Source: an uncultured Catenibacillus sp.
GTDB taxonomy: Bacteria; Bacillota; Clostridia; Lachnospirales; Lachnospiraceae
Length of the DNA: 31,565 nt
Direction of reading: 5' to 3'
Assembly (NCBI GenBank): GCA_934339005.1
Contig: CAKRHR010000031.1
Coordinates: 1-31,565, forward strand
The notes below the pieces were generated by a model, which ran no database searches, was not told the DNA's origin, and saw only the letters and a program-made list of their open reading frames with translations. Below are positions 7,926-16,513 of this stretch, piece by piece (position 1 is the first letter of the stretch; every line of letters starts with the position of its first letter). A program made the translations under genes and the position numbers.

Positions 7926-8921
7926 ATGTTAAGTAATTTGATTGCATGGATTATCAGAGCAATTCCTTTCGGAACAATTATCATGTATGGTTCCATGGGT
8001 GAAATTATTACAGAAAAGTCCGGTAACTTAAATCTTGGTGTACCAGGTATTATGTATCTTGGTGGTTTTGGTGGTTTCGCCAGTGCTTATTTTTATGAAA
8101 AGCATGCATCAAATCCAAACGGTATTGTATGTATCATTATTGCAATGCTTACAGCAATCATTGCATCTATGCTTGGGGGACTGATTTTCAGTTTTCTGAC
8201 AATTACACTCAGAGCCAATCAGAATGTTACCGGTCTTGCACTGACAACATTTGGTATGGGTATCGCAAACTTCTTTGGTGTGTTTATTTTAAATGGTGCA
8301 AGCTATACAGCAGCGCCATTGGCATATTCTGCATTTTCAAAGAAAATTCCGTTTTTGTCAGAAAAACTTGGCTTTTTAAGCCAGACGATTTTTGGCTACG
8401 GTTTTCTCGTATATTTGGCTGTTGCATTGGCTATTGTGATGCATTTTGTATTAAATAAGACGCGTGTTGGTCTGAATCTTCGTGCGGTTGGCGAAAATCC
8501 GGCAACAGCAGATGCAGCAGGTATTAATGTCACAAGATATAAATATCTTGCAACTTGTATCGGTGCTGGTTTATCCGGTATCGGAGGTTTGTATTATGTA
8601 CTTGATTACAATCAGGGTATCTGGGCGACAACAGAACAGATAGAAGCCCTTGGCTGGCTGTCTTTGGCACTTGTTATTTTTACAACATGGAAGTCTTTGA
8701 ATGCAATCTGGGGTGCTTACCTGTTTGGTATTTTATACTGGTTGTATCAGTTCCTGCCAAGTATCATGGGTATCAGAGTACCAAGTTATATCACAGATCT
8801 GATTCAGATGGTGCCATATGTGGTTACAATCGTTGTACTTGTTGTGGTCAGCTTCAGAAATAAAAAAGAAAATCAACCACCTGCAAGTCTTGGTTTGTCT
8901 TACTTCCGTGAAGACAGATAA
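7926..8921 (+). CDS. ABC transporter permease (BMP/nucleoside type), second subunit
   Basis: Integral membrane partner of the preceding permease, 331 aa (YufQ/NupQ-like). It has the family loop GSMGEIITEKSGNLNLGVPGIMYLGG near the N-terminus and AVGENPATADAAGINV in the middle, with about eight to ten hydrophobic segments. AGGAGGT lies in the last codons of the upstream gene (7911-7917); only one base separates stop and start. It is the last gene of the importer operon and is followed by a long terminator hairpin. Confidence 0.94.
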   Translation: MLSNLIAWIIRAIPFGTIIMYGSMGEIITEKSGNLNLGVPGIMYLGGFGGFASAYFYEKHASNPNGIVCIIIAMLTAIIASMLGGLIFSFLTITLRANQNVTGLALTTFGMGIANFFGVFILNGASYTAAPLAYSAFSKKIPFLSEKLGFLSQTIFGYGFLVYLAVALAIVMHFVLNKTRVGLNLRAVGENPATADAAGINVTRYKYLATCIGAGLSGIGGLYYVLDYNQGIWATTEQIEALGWLSLALVIFTTWKSLNAIWGAYLFGILYWLYQFLPSIMGIRVPSYITDLIQMVPYVVTIVVLVVVSFRNKKENQPPASLGLSYFREDR

Positions 8922-8972
8922 AATGTGGACAGCACGTTGCTGTATATGAAAAATTTATAGAAAAATATATGC

Positions 8973-9047
8973 AAAAGAAACGTTTTGATATTAAATTTGA
9001 ATCGGTGCAAATCGGATGTAAAATTAATTTCAGGACGTTTCTTTTTT
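8973..9047 (+). terminator. Very long terminator hairpin after the importer operon
   Basis: Bases 8973-8999 pair in one register with 9019-9045 (27 positions with three wobble pairs and two mismatches) around a 19-nt loop. A T-run extends to 9047. It probably terminates the importer operon, but the stem is much longer than usual. Confidence 0.75.
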
Positions 9048-9073
9048 GATTAGAATTTAATTTTTATAGACTT

Positions 9074-9102
9074 TTGACACATACATCAAAATATAGTATT
9101 AT
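9074..9102 (+). promoter_or_regulatory. Promoter of the SGNH esterase gene
   Basis: Perfect TTGACA (9074-9079), 17-bp spacer and TATTAT (9097-9102). The gene starts 37 bp further on. Confidence 0.85.
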
Positions 9103-9139
9103 TTGAAATAATTTGAGAGATGACGGAGGACAAGCTTGA

Positions 9140-10309
9140 ATGAGTAATCATCAATCTTTATATACAAAATGGGTAGCCTGCTGGGGCAATGCGACTTCGA
9201 TTACGGATCAGGTGGAGGCTATGTATGCGAAAAATCTGACGCTGAGATATCCGATTCGAGTATGTTTTTCGGGAAGTGCATTGAGATTGCATTTTTCGAA
9301 TCTGACGGGCACAGAGGCGGTGACGCTGGATTCGGTGAATATTGCCAAAGCAGTCGATGATAAATGCATTGATGCAAAAACACTTAGTGCAGTGACTTTT
9401 GATGGACAGACAAAGGTGTGCATTGAACCAGGGCAGGAAGTGACAAGTGATGCGGTGGATTTTGAGGTGACTGCCGGAGAAATGGTTTCTGTGAGTATTT
9501 ATTTAAAAGATTATACACAGATGAATGCGGGTGTGCTGATTACAGGTCCATTGTCAAAGGGGTTTTATGCATATGGTGATTTTGCAAAAGATCAAGAACT
9601 ACCATTAAATCTTTCACGAAAAACACAGTGGTTTTATTTTTTAAATACGATGGATGTTTTGACAGAGGAGAAAAATCACGCATTAATCTGCTTCGGTGAT
9701 TCGATTACAGCGCAGTCATGGCCGGATTATCTGGCAATTCGTGCATGGGAACAGGGCTTCCATGATATTGCGATAATCCGAAGGGCAGTGAGCGGTACAC
9801 GTATTTTAAGACAATATGACTGTATTACTTATGCGGCCTATGGATTAAAAGGGGAAACACGTTTCCCTGTTGAAATGCAGGTGGCAGGTGCTGACAGAGT
9901 GCTGATTCAGCATGGTATTAATGATATTATTCATCCGGTAGGTGTGGAAACGAATGTATTTCGTCCATGGTCGGATTTGCCGAGAGTCGATGAGATGACA
10001 GAGGGTATCAAGAAATTTTATATAGAGCCTGCCAGAGCAGCAGGTATGCAGGTCTGGGGCGGTACGTTGCTTCCGATTTACGGATGGCGGACTTATGTGC
10101 CGTTTCGTGATGAGCTGCGGTGCGGTGTCAACCGCTGGCTGCGTAGTACAGGGGTATTGGATGGCTGTGTGGATTTTGACAAGGCTGTGAGGGATGAAGC
10201 GCACCCTGAGGCATTTGCACCGGGTTACGACAGTGGCGACCACCTGCATCCAAGTGAGCAGGCATATGAGGTGATGGCGGAGGCTGTGCCGGAGTGTTTG
10301 CTGAGATAA
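9140..10309 (+). CDS. SGNH/GDSL-family hydrolase
   Basis: Probable esterase, 389 aa. Residues 1-170 form a predicted beta-rich accessory domain (WVACWGNATSI onward). The catalytic domain begins near 180, with block I FGDSIT (nucleophile S188), block II G219 in AVSGTR, block III GIND (N261) and block V DHLH (D367, H370). All SGNH residues are present. There is no signal peptide, so it should act in the cytoplasm, for example removing acyl groups from imported sugars; the substrate is unknown. GGAGGA (9125-9130) precedes the ATG. It has its own promoter, and the neighbouring carboxylesterase gene suggests a shared ester-hydrolysis role, but this is inference. Confidence 0.88.
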   Translation: MSNHQSLYTKWVACWGNATSITDQVEAMYAKNLTLRYPIRVCFSGSALRLHFSNLTGTEAVTLDSVNIAKAVDDKCIDAKTLSAVTFDGQTKVCIEPGQEVTSDAVDFEVTAGEMVSVSIYLKDYTQMNAGVLITGPLSKGFYAYGDFAKDQELPLNLSRKTQWFYFLNTMDVLTEEKNHALICFGDSITAQSWPDYLAIRAWEQGFHDIAIIRRAVSGTRILRQYDCITYAAYGLKGETRFPVEMQVAGADRVLIQHGINDIIHPVGVETNVFRPWSDLPRVDEMTEGIKKFYIEPARAAGMQVWGGTLLPIYGWRTYVPFRDELRCGVNRWLRSTGVLDGCVDFDKAVRDEAHPEAFAPGYDSGDHLHPSEQAYEVMAEAVPECLLR

Positions 10310-10369
10310 AAATGGTCAAGAGTATCTACTGTAAAACTGGGGTAAAAATGCAGGTATCTGTAGTTGAGT

Positions 10370-10398
10370 TTGAAATAGCAAATCATTTGTGCTATGAT
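10370..10398 (+). promoter_or_regulatory. Probable promoter of the carboxylesterase gene
   Basis: TTGAAA (10370-10375), 17-bp spacer and TATGAT (10393-10398). The start point would fall near 10405, leaving a leader of about 120 nt that contains the dyad at 10420-10446. Confidence 0.65.
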
Positions 10399-10419
10399 AA
10401 TAAATGTGGCAGATTTAAA

Positions 10420-10446
10420 GAATTATGTTAATATATGACATAATTC
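10420..10446. promoter_or_regulatory. Dyad, candidate operator
   Basis: Perfect 9-bp arms GAATTATGT and ACATAATTC with a 9-bp spacer, about 15 bp downstream of the predicted start point. The placement suits a repressor site. The regulator is unknown and not in this window. Confidence 0.45.
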
Positions 10447-10525
10447 AAAACAGTTTACATAGTGACTTGGAGATTGAGTTTGGGTTTAAACTCAAAATTG
10501 ACTTAACTTAAGGAGGGTTTACAAA

Positions 10526-11848
10526 ATGGTTATAACGACAAATTACGGTAAGATTCAGGGTGTAGATATGGGTACATATACGGAATATCGCGGTGTGCCT
10601 TATGCAAAAGCGCCTATTGGTGATTTGAGATGGAAAGCTCCACAGAAAATGGATGCATGGGATGATGTTTTTGTGGCAGATACATTCGGTAACCGCTGTG
10701 TGACAAAAGATACCGATGATTCTTTATATACAAAAGAATTTTACAGCAATCCGGATTTTTTCAGAACAATGAGTGAAGATTGTCTGTATATCAATATCTG
10801 GGTGCCAAACAGCGCTAAAGCAGGTGATAAATTACCAGTAGCTTTCTGGATTCATGGTGGCGCATTTTTAGGCGGATTTAACAGTGAACTTGAATTTGAT
10901 GGCAAGGCTTACTGTGACAGGGGTGTGATTTTAGTCAGTGTTGAATATCGTTGCAATGTATTTGGCTTTTTGGCGCATCCTTGGCTTTCAGCAGAAAATG
11001 AAAAAGGTATTTCCGGTAATTATGGTATTTTAGACCAAATCGCAGCTTTAACATGGGTTTATGAAAATATCGAAAACTTTGGCGGCGATAAAGATAATAT
11101 TACGATTTTTGGACAGAGTGCAGGTGCGATGAGTGTTCAGACACTTGTATCCACTGAACTCACAGGCAACATGATCGCCAAAGCGATTATGCAAAGCGGC
11201 GGCTCTTACAGCGGTGGACTGAATCGGGATATGCCATTGAAAGATCAGGAGTCTTATGGTGAGATTTTTGCGGAAATTCTTGGAGTACAGAGTCTTGAAG
11301 AGATGCGCAGCAAAACAACACAGGAAATTTTGGATGCGTTTGATCCATTGATGGGTCGTGTGTTCCCGATTGCCAAAGGATTATTTTTAACACCAACGAT
11401 GGACGGACAGGTGCTTGACGGTGGTTATTATGAACTGATTGACCAAGGCAAAATCAAGGATATCCCTTATATGCTTGGTACAACAAAAGATGATATTATG
11501 GTGACACCTGAGCTTAAAGAAAAAGGTGAATTTTCAGAATTATATAAAGGCTGTATTTCTTTCAGCCAGAAACTTGAAGAACTCGGTCGTAAGCCTGCAT
11601 ATGTTTACTATTTTACAAGAGATTTGCCAGGAAATGATGCAGGTGCATTTCATTCTGCTGAATTGTGGTATACATTCGGCACGCTCGGCAGATGCTGGCG
11701 TCCGATGGAACAACATGATTATGATTTGAGTGAAAGGATGTTGTCTTACTGGACAAATTTCATGAAAACAGGTGATCCAAACGGGGATAATGTGCAGGAA
11801 TGGAAGCCTTGCACAAAAGAAAATCCGGTAGTATTGGAATTAAATTAA
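10526..11848 (+). CDS. Carboxylesterase type B (para-nitrobenzyl-esterase-like)
   Basis: Alpha/beta-hydrolase esterase, 440 aa, about 50 residues shorter than typical type B enzymes. It shows the family motif SEDCLYIN (83-90), the oxyanion-hole HGG (110-112), the nucleophile elbow GQSAG with S198, a probable acid at D322 or D323 in GTTKDD (Glu in most relatives), and catalytic His H376 in FHSAELWYTFG. No signal peptide is seen, so it is predicted to be cytoplasmic. AAGGAGGG (10510-10517) precedes the ATG. The leader contains the dyad at 10420-10446, so expression is probably regulated. The substrate is unknown. Confidence 0.92.
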   Translation: MVITTNYGKIQGVDMGTYTEYRGVPYAKAPIGDLRWKAPQKMDAWDDVFVADTFGNRCVTKDTDDSLYTKEFYSNPDFFRTMSEDCLYINIWVPNSAKAGDKLPVAFWIHGGAFLGGFNSELEFDGKAYCDRGVILVSVEYRCNVFGFLAHPWLSAENEKGISGNYGILDQIAALTWVYENIENFGGDKDNITIFGQSAGAMSVQTLVSTELTGNMIAKAIMQSGGSYSGGLNRDMPLKDQESYGEIFAEILGVQSLEEMRSKTTQEILDAFDPLMGRVFPIAKGLFLTPTMDGQVLDGGYYELIDQGKIKDIPYMLGTTKDDIMVTPELKEKGEFSELYKGCISFSQKLEELGRKPAYVYYFTRDLPGNDAGAFHSAELWYTFGTLGRCWRPMEQHDYDLSERMLSYWTNFMKTGDPNGDNVQEWKPCTKENPVVLELN

Positions 11849-11864
11849 TGATTAGTGATTAAAT

Positions 11865-11924
11865 AAAAAAGAGTGGAATGTTTACAATAATGAAGTTATT
11901 CATTGTAAGCATTTCACTCTTTTA
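11865..11924. terminator. Bidirectional terminator between convergent genes
   Basis: Bases 11867-11888 pair without interruption with 11902-11923 (22 bp, two wobble pairs). A-rich sequence on the left and T-rich on the right give a T-tract on both strands. It serves the carboxylesterase gene and the convergent DUF624 gene. Confidence 0.88.
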
Positions 11925-11982
11925 TGATTAAGTTTATAAATACATTTCTGAAATTTAAAATTGTTTCTCAATAATTAAACTT

Positions 11983-12630
11983 TTAATAGCTTCGGCTGTT
12001 TAATTTCTCTTCTTTGGCGAGATCCTCTTCTGACATATATTTCTTAAAAATACGTTCCAGCACAAAGGAGGCAAGTAATGCCCAAAGGGAAGGAAGTACA
12101 AGTGTTAAAAAAGGAATCAGATAAGCAAGTAATGCAAATGTTATCGTTAGGACAACGACAAGTAATGTCCATGGTATATGGCGCAGTGCCATAATAAAGC
12201 TGTTCATCATAATGGATTTCCAAGGTGCTGTAAATCTTGAAATATAAGGAAAAATATACAGCATAGTCATGCCGATGACAAAAATCATGACTGAAAAAAA
12301 TACTTTTAAGAAAACGCCAATTATGTTTGGTATAAGTAAATTGATAATTCTGATATCAGAAACCAGAACAAAAATCACAATAACGCAGAAAAGCCATGCG
12401 AGTGTGGACTGTTTAAAACTGGATTTGAAGCTATCCCAGAACTGTCTGAAAATGTAGCTTCGGTCATGACGCAGTACTTTGTTCGCTGTTGCATATAAAG
12501 CGGATGTGGAAGCACCAATTGTAAACAATGGAATGCAGAATATAATCCACAGAATACTTAAGAAAATTGTGTCGATGATTTTGTTGACAGCCGTAAAAAA
12601 CGCACCGTCAGCGCTGAAAAAACTTCCCAT
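11983..12630 (-). CDS. DUF624/YesL-like integral membrane protein
   Basis: A 215-aa protein of the DUF624 family (YesL of Bacillus), of unknown molecular function and often found near carbohydrate-uptake genes. It begins MGSFFSADGAFFTAVNKIID, followed by hydrophobic segments LSILWIIFCIPLFTIGAS, TLAWLFCVIVIFVLV, IGVFLKVFFSVMIFVIGMTM and two more near the C-terminus, so about five transmembrane helices; the tail is charged. The start at 12630 was chosen because AAGGAG lies 9 nt before it; an upstream in-frame ATG at 12714 would add 28 polar residues without a ribosome site. It is transcribed alone. Confidence 0.82.
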   Translation of the reverse strand: MGSFFSADGAFFTAVNKIIDTIFLSILWIIFCIPLFTIGASTSALYATANKVLRHDRSYIFRQFWDSFKSSFKQSTLAWLFCVIVIFVLVSDIRIINLLIPNIIGVFLKVFFSVMIFVIGMTMLYIFPYISRFTAPWKSIMMNSFIMALRHIPWTLLVVVLTITFALLAYLIPFLTLVLPSLWALLASFVLERIFKKYMSEEDLAKEEKLNSRSY

Positions 12631-12730
12631 AAACAAAAACTCCTTGCTGTTAATATTAGAAAAATAACGTTGCTTGCAATTATCAGTATGTGTATCAAAA
12701 GTAAATTCTGACACTTACATCATAAAATAT

Positions 12731-12759
12731 ATCATAGCATAAAACCGTGTAAATAACAA
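12731..12759 (-). promoter_or_regulatory. Probable promoter of the DUF624 gene
   Basis: On the minus strand, TTGTTA, a 17-bp spacer and TATGAT, about 100 bp upstream of the chosen start. An overlapping alternative is TTTACA-16-TATATT. Confidence 0.55.
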
Positions 12760-12882
12760 CGCAGCCATATAAATTTTCTGAAAATTTAATAACTTGATGG
12801 AATTGCACTTGTTGCAGAAAAATTCGTGACACGGGGACATAAAACATAACGTGAGGTCAAGTATAAATATAAAAAGAACTTC

Positions 12883-12911
12883 TTGACACATGTGTGTAAA
12901 ACGCTTATAAT
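12883..12911 (+). promoter_or_regulatory. Consensus promoter of the SRP RNA gene
   Basis: Perfect TTGACA (12883-12888), 17-bp spacer and perfect TATAAT (12906-12911), as expected for a highly expressed stable RNA. The start point is near 12918. Confidence 0.95.
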
Positions 12912-12917
12912 ATAGGC

Positions 12918-13188
12918 ATTCCGCGCAGCTGGGGAGATAGCGGTGCCCTGTACCTGCAATCCGCTACAGCAGGGGTGATACCGTGTCTGAGGGTCATGCC
13001 TTGCAGAGCTGCCCTTTATAAGTGGCGATGAAGCCTGGGTCTTGCGCAACAGAAACCTACGAACCGTGTCAGGTCAGGAATGGAGCAGCACTAAGTAGGA
13101 GCTTTTGTGTGCCGCGAGGGTGCCTGGGCAGAGTTAACTGTAGAGGTAACGTTTGTGAGGGTGATTCGAAGCACGGTGCGCGGAGTAA
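12918..13188 (+). ncRNA. ffs: Signal recognition particle RNA, large type with Alu domain
   Basis: About 270 nt, closely resembling scRNA of Bacillus. The Alu-domain part carries GGTGCCCTGTACCTGCAATCC; the S-domain apical hairpin contains GTCAGGTCAGGAATGGAGCAGC, the Ffh-binding site (GTCAGGTCCGGAAGGAAGCAGC in Bacillus). The 3' part includes TGCCTGGGCAGAGTTAACTG. The ends pair (TCCGCGCA at 12920-12927 with TGCGCGGA at 13177-13184), which sets the approximate borders. A consensus promoter precedes it and a terminator follows. With Ffh it targets membrane and secreted proteins. Confidence 0.95.
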
Positions 13189-13221
13189 AAAGATTACGAT
13201 AATTGAATGATAATCAATGAT

Positions 13222-13256
13222 AAGGGATTTTGTCAGAGATGGCAGAATCCCTTTTT
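13222..13256 (+). terminator. Terminator of the SRP RNA gene
   Basis: A 13-bp stem (13222-13234 with 13241-13253, two wobble pairs) with a 6-nt loop and five T residues. Confidence 0.92.
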
Positions 13257-13343
13257 AATTGATGAATATACTCTTTAAGTCAGACACTTTTTTATGACTG
13301 GTCCGAAAGGTATTTGTCCTTTTTGAATTTACCTATGATTTAC

Positions 13344-13372
13344 TTGAAAAACGAGACTATTTACTATAAAAT
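13344..13372 (+). promoter_or_regulatory. Probable promoter of the pfk-dnaX-ybaB-recR cluster
   Basis: TTGAAA (13344-13349), 17-bp spacer and TAAAAT (13367-13372), overlapping TATAAA (13365-13370). It lies about 100 bp before the phosphofructokinase gene. Confidence 0.55.
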
Positions 13373-13469
13373 AGAAAAGTAATGTATGTTTGAGATAATT
13401 AAAGTATGCATAAACAGATATTGAAGATGAAATGATGATATCGGATAGATTTTGAAAGGCGGGATGACA

Positions 13470-14543
13470 ATGTTAAGAGTTGGTATGCTGACAAGTGGTG
13501 GCGACTGTCAGGCGCTGAATGCAACAATGCGTGGTGTTGCAAAGACATTATATAACCTTGTAGAGGATGTACAAATTTTTGGATTTGAAGAAGGTTACAG
13601 AGGTCTGATGTATAATGATTATGTGTTAATGAAGCCATCAGATTTCAGCGGTATTTTGACACGGGGCGGTACGATTCTGGGTTCATCCAGACAGCCTTTT
13701 AAACTGATGCGTGTGCCAGGCGAGAATGGTTTCAACAAAGTTGAGGCGATGAAGGCAACATATAAAAATTTAAAACTTGACTGCCTTGTGATTTTAGGTG
13801 GTAACGGTACACAAAAAACTGCAAATCTGCTGAGTCAGGAAGGACTGAATATTGTGTCACTTCCAAAGACAATCGACAATGATATCTGGGGCACAGATAT
13901 GACATTTGGTTTTCAGAGTGCAGTGGATATTGCGACAAGTGCGATTGATTGTATTCATACAACGGCTTCATCACATGGCCGGGTATTTATTGTTGAATTG
14001 ATGGGTCACAAAGTTGGTTGGATGACATTGCATGCAGGTATTGCAGGCGGTGCTGATATTATTTTACTTCCTGAGATCCCATATGACATTAATAAAGTTA
14101 TTGAAGCGGTGAAACGCAGAAATAAACGAGGCAGCAAATTCTCGATTCTTGCAGTGGCAGAGGGTGCGATTTCAAAAGAAGATGCACAGCTTAGCAAGAA
14201 AGAACTGGCAAAGAAGCGTGCGGAAAGTCCACATCCAACAGTGTCTTATGAGATTGCAAAACAGATTGGTGATGCACTAGGTCAGGAAGTGCGTGTGGCT
14301 GTACCGGGACATACACAGCGTGGTGGCAGTCCTGATGCTTATGACAGAGTAATTTCTTCAAGACTTGGAGCGGCAGCAGCACGCATGATCATAGATAAAA
14401 AATATGGACATATGGCAGCTTTTGACGGTGATAAGATTGTCGCTGTGCCATTGACAGAAGTTGCCGGAAAATTAAAGTATGTAGACCCTAATGCAGAGAT
14501 TATTAAACAGGCTAAAGACCTGGGTATCTGCTTCGGAGATTAA
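13470..14543 (+). CDS. 6-phosphofructokinase (mixed-type active site)
   Basis: Glycolytic phosphorylation of fructose 6-phosphate to the 1,6-bisphosphate; 357 aa. The nucleotide site begins TSGGDCQALN (GGD at 10-12). GGNGT (110-114) replaces the usual GGDGS of ATP enzymes or GGDD of pyrophosphate enzymes, and PKTIDND (132-138) has the Lys seen in pyrophosphate-type and group III enzymes. Gly at the position equivalent to E. coli 104 together with Lys at 124 suggests an ATP-dependent group III enzyme, but the Asp-to-Asn change at 103 is unusual. GHTQRGG and the catalytic Asp of TIDND are present. The ATG at 13470 fits AAAGGCGG (13456-13463). dnaX starts 4 bp after the stop. Confidence 0.9.
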   Translation: MLRVGMLTSGGDCQALNATMRGVAKTLYNLVEDVQIFGFEEGYRGLMYNDYVLMKPSDFSGILTRGGTILGSSRQPFKLMRVPGENGFNKVEAMKATYKNLKLDCLVILGGNGTQKTANLLSQEGLNIVSLPKTIDNDIWGTDMTFGFQSAVDIATSAIDCIHTTASSHGRVFIVELMGHKVGWMTLHAGIAGGADIILLPEIPYDINKVIEAVKRRNKRGSKFSILAVAEGAISKEDAQLSKKELAKKRAESPHPTVSYEIAKQIGDALGQEVRVAVPGHTQRGGSPDAYDRVISSRLGAAAARMIIDKKYGHMAAFDGDKIVAVPLTEVAGKLKYVDPNAEIIKQAKDLGICFGD

Positions 14544-14547
14544 TTTT

Positions 14548-16146
14548 ATGGCTTATCAGGCACTTTACCGTAAATGGCGTCCGGGTGAATTTGACGATGT
14601 TAAAGGTCAGGATCACATTGTGACGACATTGCGGAATCAAATCAAAATGAATCGAATCGGACATGCGTATCTGTTTTGCGGCACGCGTGGTACAGGTAAG
14701 ACGACGGTGGCAAAGATTTTTGCTAAAGCGGTCAATTGCTTAAGTCCGGTGGATGGTGGCCCATGCAACGAATGCGCGATGTGCAAGGCGATTAATGAAC
14801 AGACCTCCATGAACGTGATTGAGATTGATGCGGCATCGAATAACGGTGTTGATAATATCCGGGAAATCCGTGAGGAGGTCGGCTATTCACCGACAGAAGG
14901 TAAGTACAAGGTTTACATTATCGACGAGGTGCATATGCTGTCTATAGGTGCGTTTAATGCATTGTTAAAGACACTGGAAGAACCGCCGTCATATGTTATT
15001 TTTATTTTGGCAACGACAGAAGCTCATAAGATTCCGATTACAATTTTATCAAGATGCCAGCGGTATGATTTTAAGCGTATTACAGTAGATACGATTTCAG
15101 ACCGTCTGACAGAATTAATTGAAAAAGAAGGCATGGACGTCGAGGACAGAGCTGTGCGTTATATCGCAAGGGCTGCTGATGGCGCGATGCGTGATGCGCT
15201 GAGTCTTTTGGATCAGTGTGCATCATTTTATATTAATGAAAAACTGACGTATGACAGAGTGCTGGAGGTGCTTGGTGCTGTAGATACGACAGTATTTAGT
15301 AAATTACTGAGATGTATTATCGCAAATGATGTCACAGGCTCGATTTATCTGCTGGAGGATGTGATTATCCAGGGCAGGGAATTATCACAGTTTGTGACGG
15401 ATTTTATTTGGTATATGCGTAATCTGTTGCTGGCACAAAGCTCAGATGATTTGGAGGATGTGCTCGATATATCTTCAGAAAATATGGCATCACTCAAGGA
15501 AGAAGCACAGATGGTAGATGCTAATACGCTGATGCGCTATATTCGTGTTTTTTCTGAATTATCGGGACAGATTCGATACTCAACACAAAAGCGTGTGCTT
15601 TTGGAGGTTGCGCTTGTTAAATTATGCAAACCGGCTATGGAACGCAATTACGATTCCATTTTAAATCGTTTGAGCGTGATTGAGAAACAGCTTGCAAGTG
15701 GTGTTGTTGTGGCTGCAGGTACAGCCGTGGCAGGCAATGCAAATGCTTCTGTGGCAGGTGCAGATATGTCTGAAGCGGCACCACAGGTAGCAGAGCGCCC
15801 TCAGGCGATGAGTGAAGATATCAAACAACTGATTGACCAGTGGGGCAGAATTGTTTCTGATTTATCAGGCTCTGCCGCAGCGATGATTAAGACGGCGCGC
15901 GTCAGTCAGGGTGAGGGTGGTACGATTATTCTGGGATTTGACCAGGATATGAAGAAATCTTATTTTGATGAAGAATCGCACCGAAAAGAGATTGAAGATA
16001 TTATTTCTGAAAAGATTCAAAAAAATGTTCAGATTAAGCCGGTGCTGATTGGTCAACAGGAGGCAGGACAGCCGACACAGGATATGTTTTTTGACCCCCG
16101 TAAATTTAACTTGGATGGGGTTGATATAGTTTATGAGGATGATTAA
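14548..16146 (+). CDS. dnaX: DNA polymerase III subunits gamma/tau (clamp loader ATPase)
   Basis: AAA+ motor of the clamp loader, 532 aa. It starts MAYQALYRKWRP, the family's usual N-terminus; the frame is open further upstream inside the previous gene, but CGGAG (about 14533) favours this ATG. It shows Walker A GTRGTGKT (45-52), zinc cysteines near 64, 73, 76 and 79, Walker B DEVH (126-129), sensor 1 ATTEAHKIP and the SRC arginine finger. The C-terminal third contains an Ala-rich linker and a tau-like region. I see no E. coli-type frameshift signal. It is followed by ybaB and recR as in most Firmicutes. Confidence 0.96.
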   Translation: MAYQALYRKWRPGEFDDVKGQDHIVTTLRNQIKMNRIGHAYLFCGTRGTGKTTVAKIFAKAVNCLSPVDGGPCNECAMCKAINEQTSMNVIEIDAASNNGVDNIREIREEVGYSPTEGKYKVYIIDEVHMLSIGAFNALLKTLEEPPSYVIFILATTEAHKIPITILSRCQRYDFKRITVDTISDRLTELIEKEGMDVEDRAVRYIARAADGAMRDALSLLDQCASFYINEKLTYDRVLEVLGAVDTTVFSKLLRCIIANDVTGSIYLLEDVIIQGRELSQFVTDFIWYMRNLLLAQSSDDLEDVLDISSENMASLKEEAQMVDANTLMRYIRVFSELSGQIRYSTQKRVLLEVALVKLCKPAMERNYDSILNRLSVIEKQLASGVVVAAGTAVAGNANASVAGADMSEAAPQVAERPQAMSEDIKQLIDQWGRIVSDLSGSAAAMIKTARVSQGEGGTIILGFDQDMKKSYFDEESHRKEIEDIISEKIQKNVQIKPVLIGQQEAGQPTQDMFFDPRKFNLDGVDIVYEDD

Positions 16147-16162
16147 TTAGGAGGATTTTAAA

Positions 16163-16513
16163 ATGGCAAAACGTGGTGGATTCCCTGGTGGTATGCCAGG
16201 CAATATGAATAATTTAATGAAACAGGCTCAGAAGATGCAGAAACAGATGGAAGAAGCTCAGAAACAGCTTGAAGAACAGGTTGTTGAAGCAACAGCCGGC
16301 GGCGGTGCTGTGACTGTGACTGTATCAGGTAAAAAAGAAGTTATGTCTGTGAAGTTATCAGAAGAAGTTGTTGATCCTGATGATATCGAGATGCTTGAAG
16401 ATTTGATTGTTGCAGCAACAAATGAAGCACTTCGCAAAGTGGATGAACTTTCCCAGAATTCTCTGTCTAAACTGACAGGAGGCTTAGGCGGTTTTGGAGG
16501 CCTTGGATTCTAA
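16163..16513 (+). CDS. ybaB: YbaB/EbfC nucleoid-associated protein
   Basis: Small DNA-binding dimer, 116 aa, typical length. A Gly/Met-rich start (MAKRGGFPGGMPGNMNNLMKQ) leads into a helix MQKQMEEAQKQLEEQVVEATAGGGAV, then the beta-sheet core VTVTVSGKKEVMSVKLSEEVVDP and a helical region LEDLIVAATNEALRKV, all characteristic. TAGGAGG lies 9 nt before the ATG. Its stop overlaps the recR start by one base, suggesting coupling. It is encoded between dnaX and recR as in Bacillus (yaaK). Confidence 0.96.
   Translation: MAKRGGFPGGMPGNMNNLMKQAQKMQKQMEEAQKQLEEQVVEATAGGGAVTVTVSGKKEVMSVKLSEEVVDPDDIEMLEDLIVAATNEALRKVDELSQNSLSKLTGGLGGFGGLGF

Noticed and set aside
9845..10249. 134-codon minus-strand ORF inside the SGNH hydrolase gene
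   Set aside because: It lies entirely within the catalytic domain of a well-supported gene and resembles no family.
12821..12875. GTGACACGGGGACA-like segment as a remnant of a REP/IS200-type element, and AAAAATTCGTG as a third copy of the 26838/29539 repeat
   Set aside because: The match is too short, and no partner arm or transposase is present.
13022..13210. 62-codon ORF in the SRP RNA region
   Set aside because: It overlaps the Ffh-binding domain of the SRP RNA and its terminator side; an untranslated RNA explains the sequence.
16015..16030. A-run in dnaX as a programmed frameshift site
   Set aside because: It is near the end of the gene, has no downstream stem like that of E. coli dnaX, and would yield almost the same protein length.
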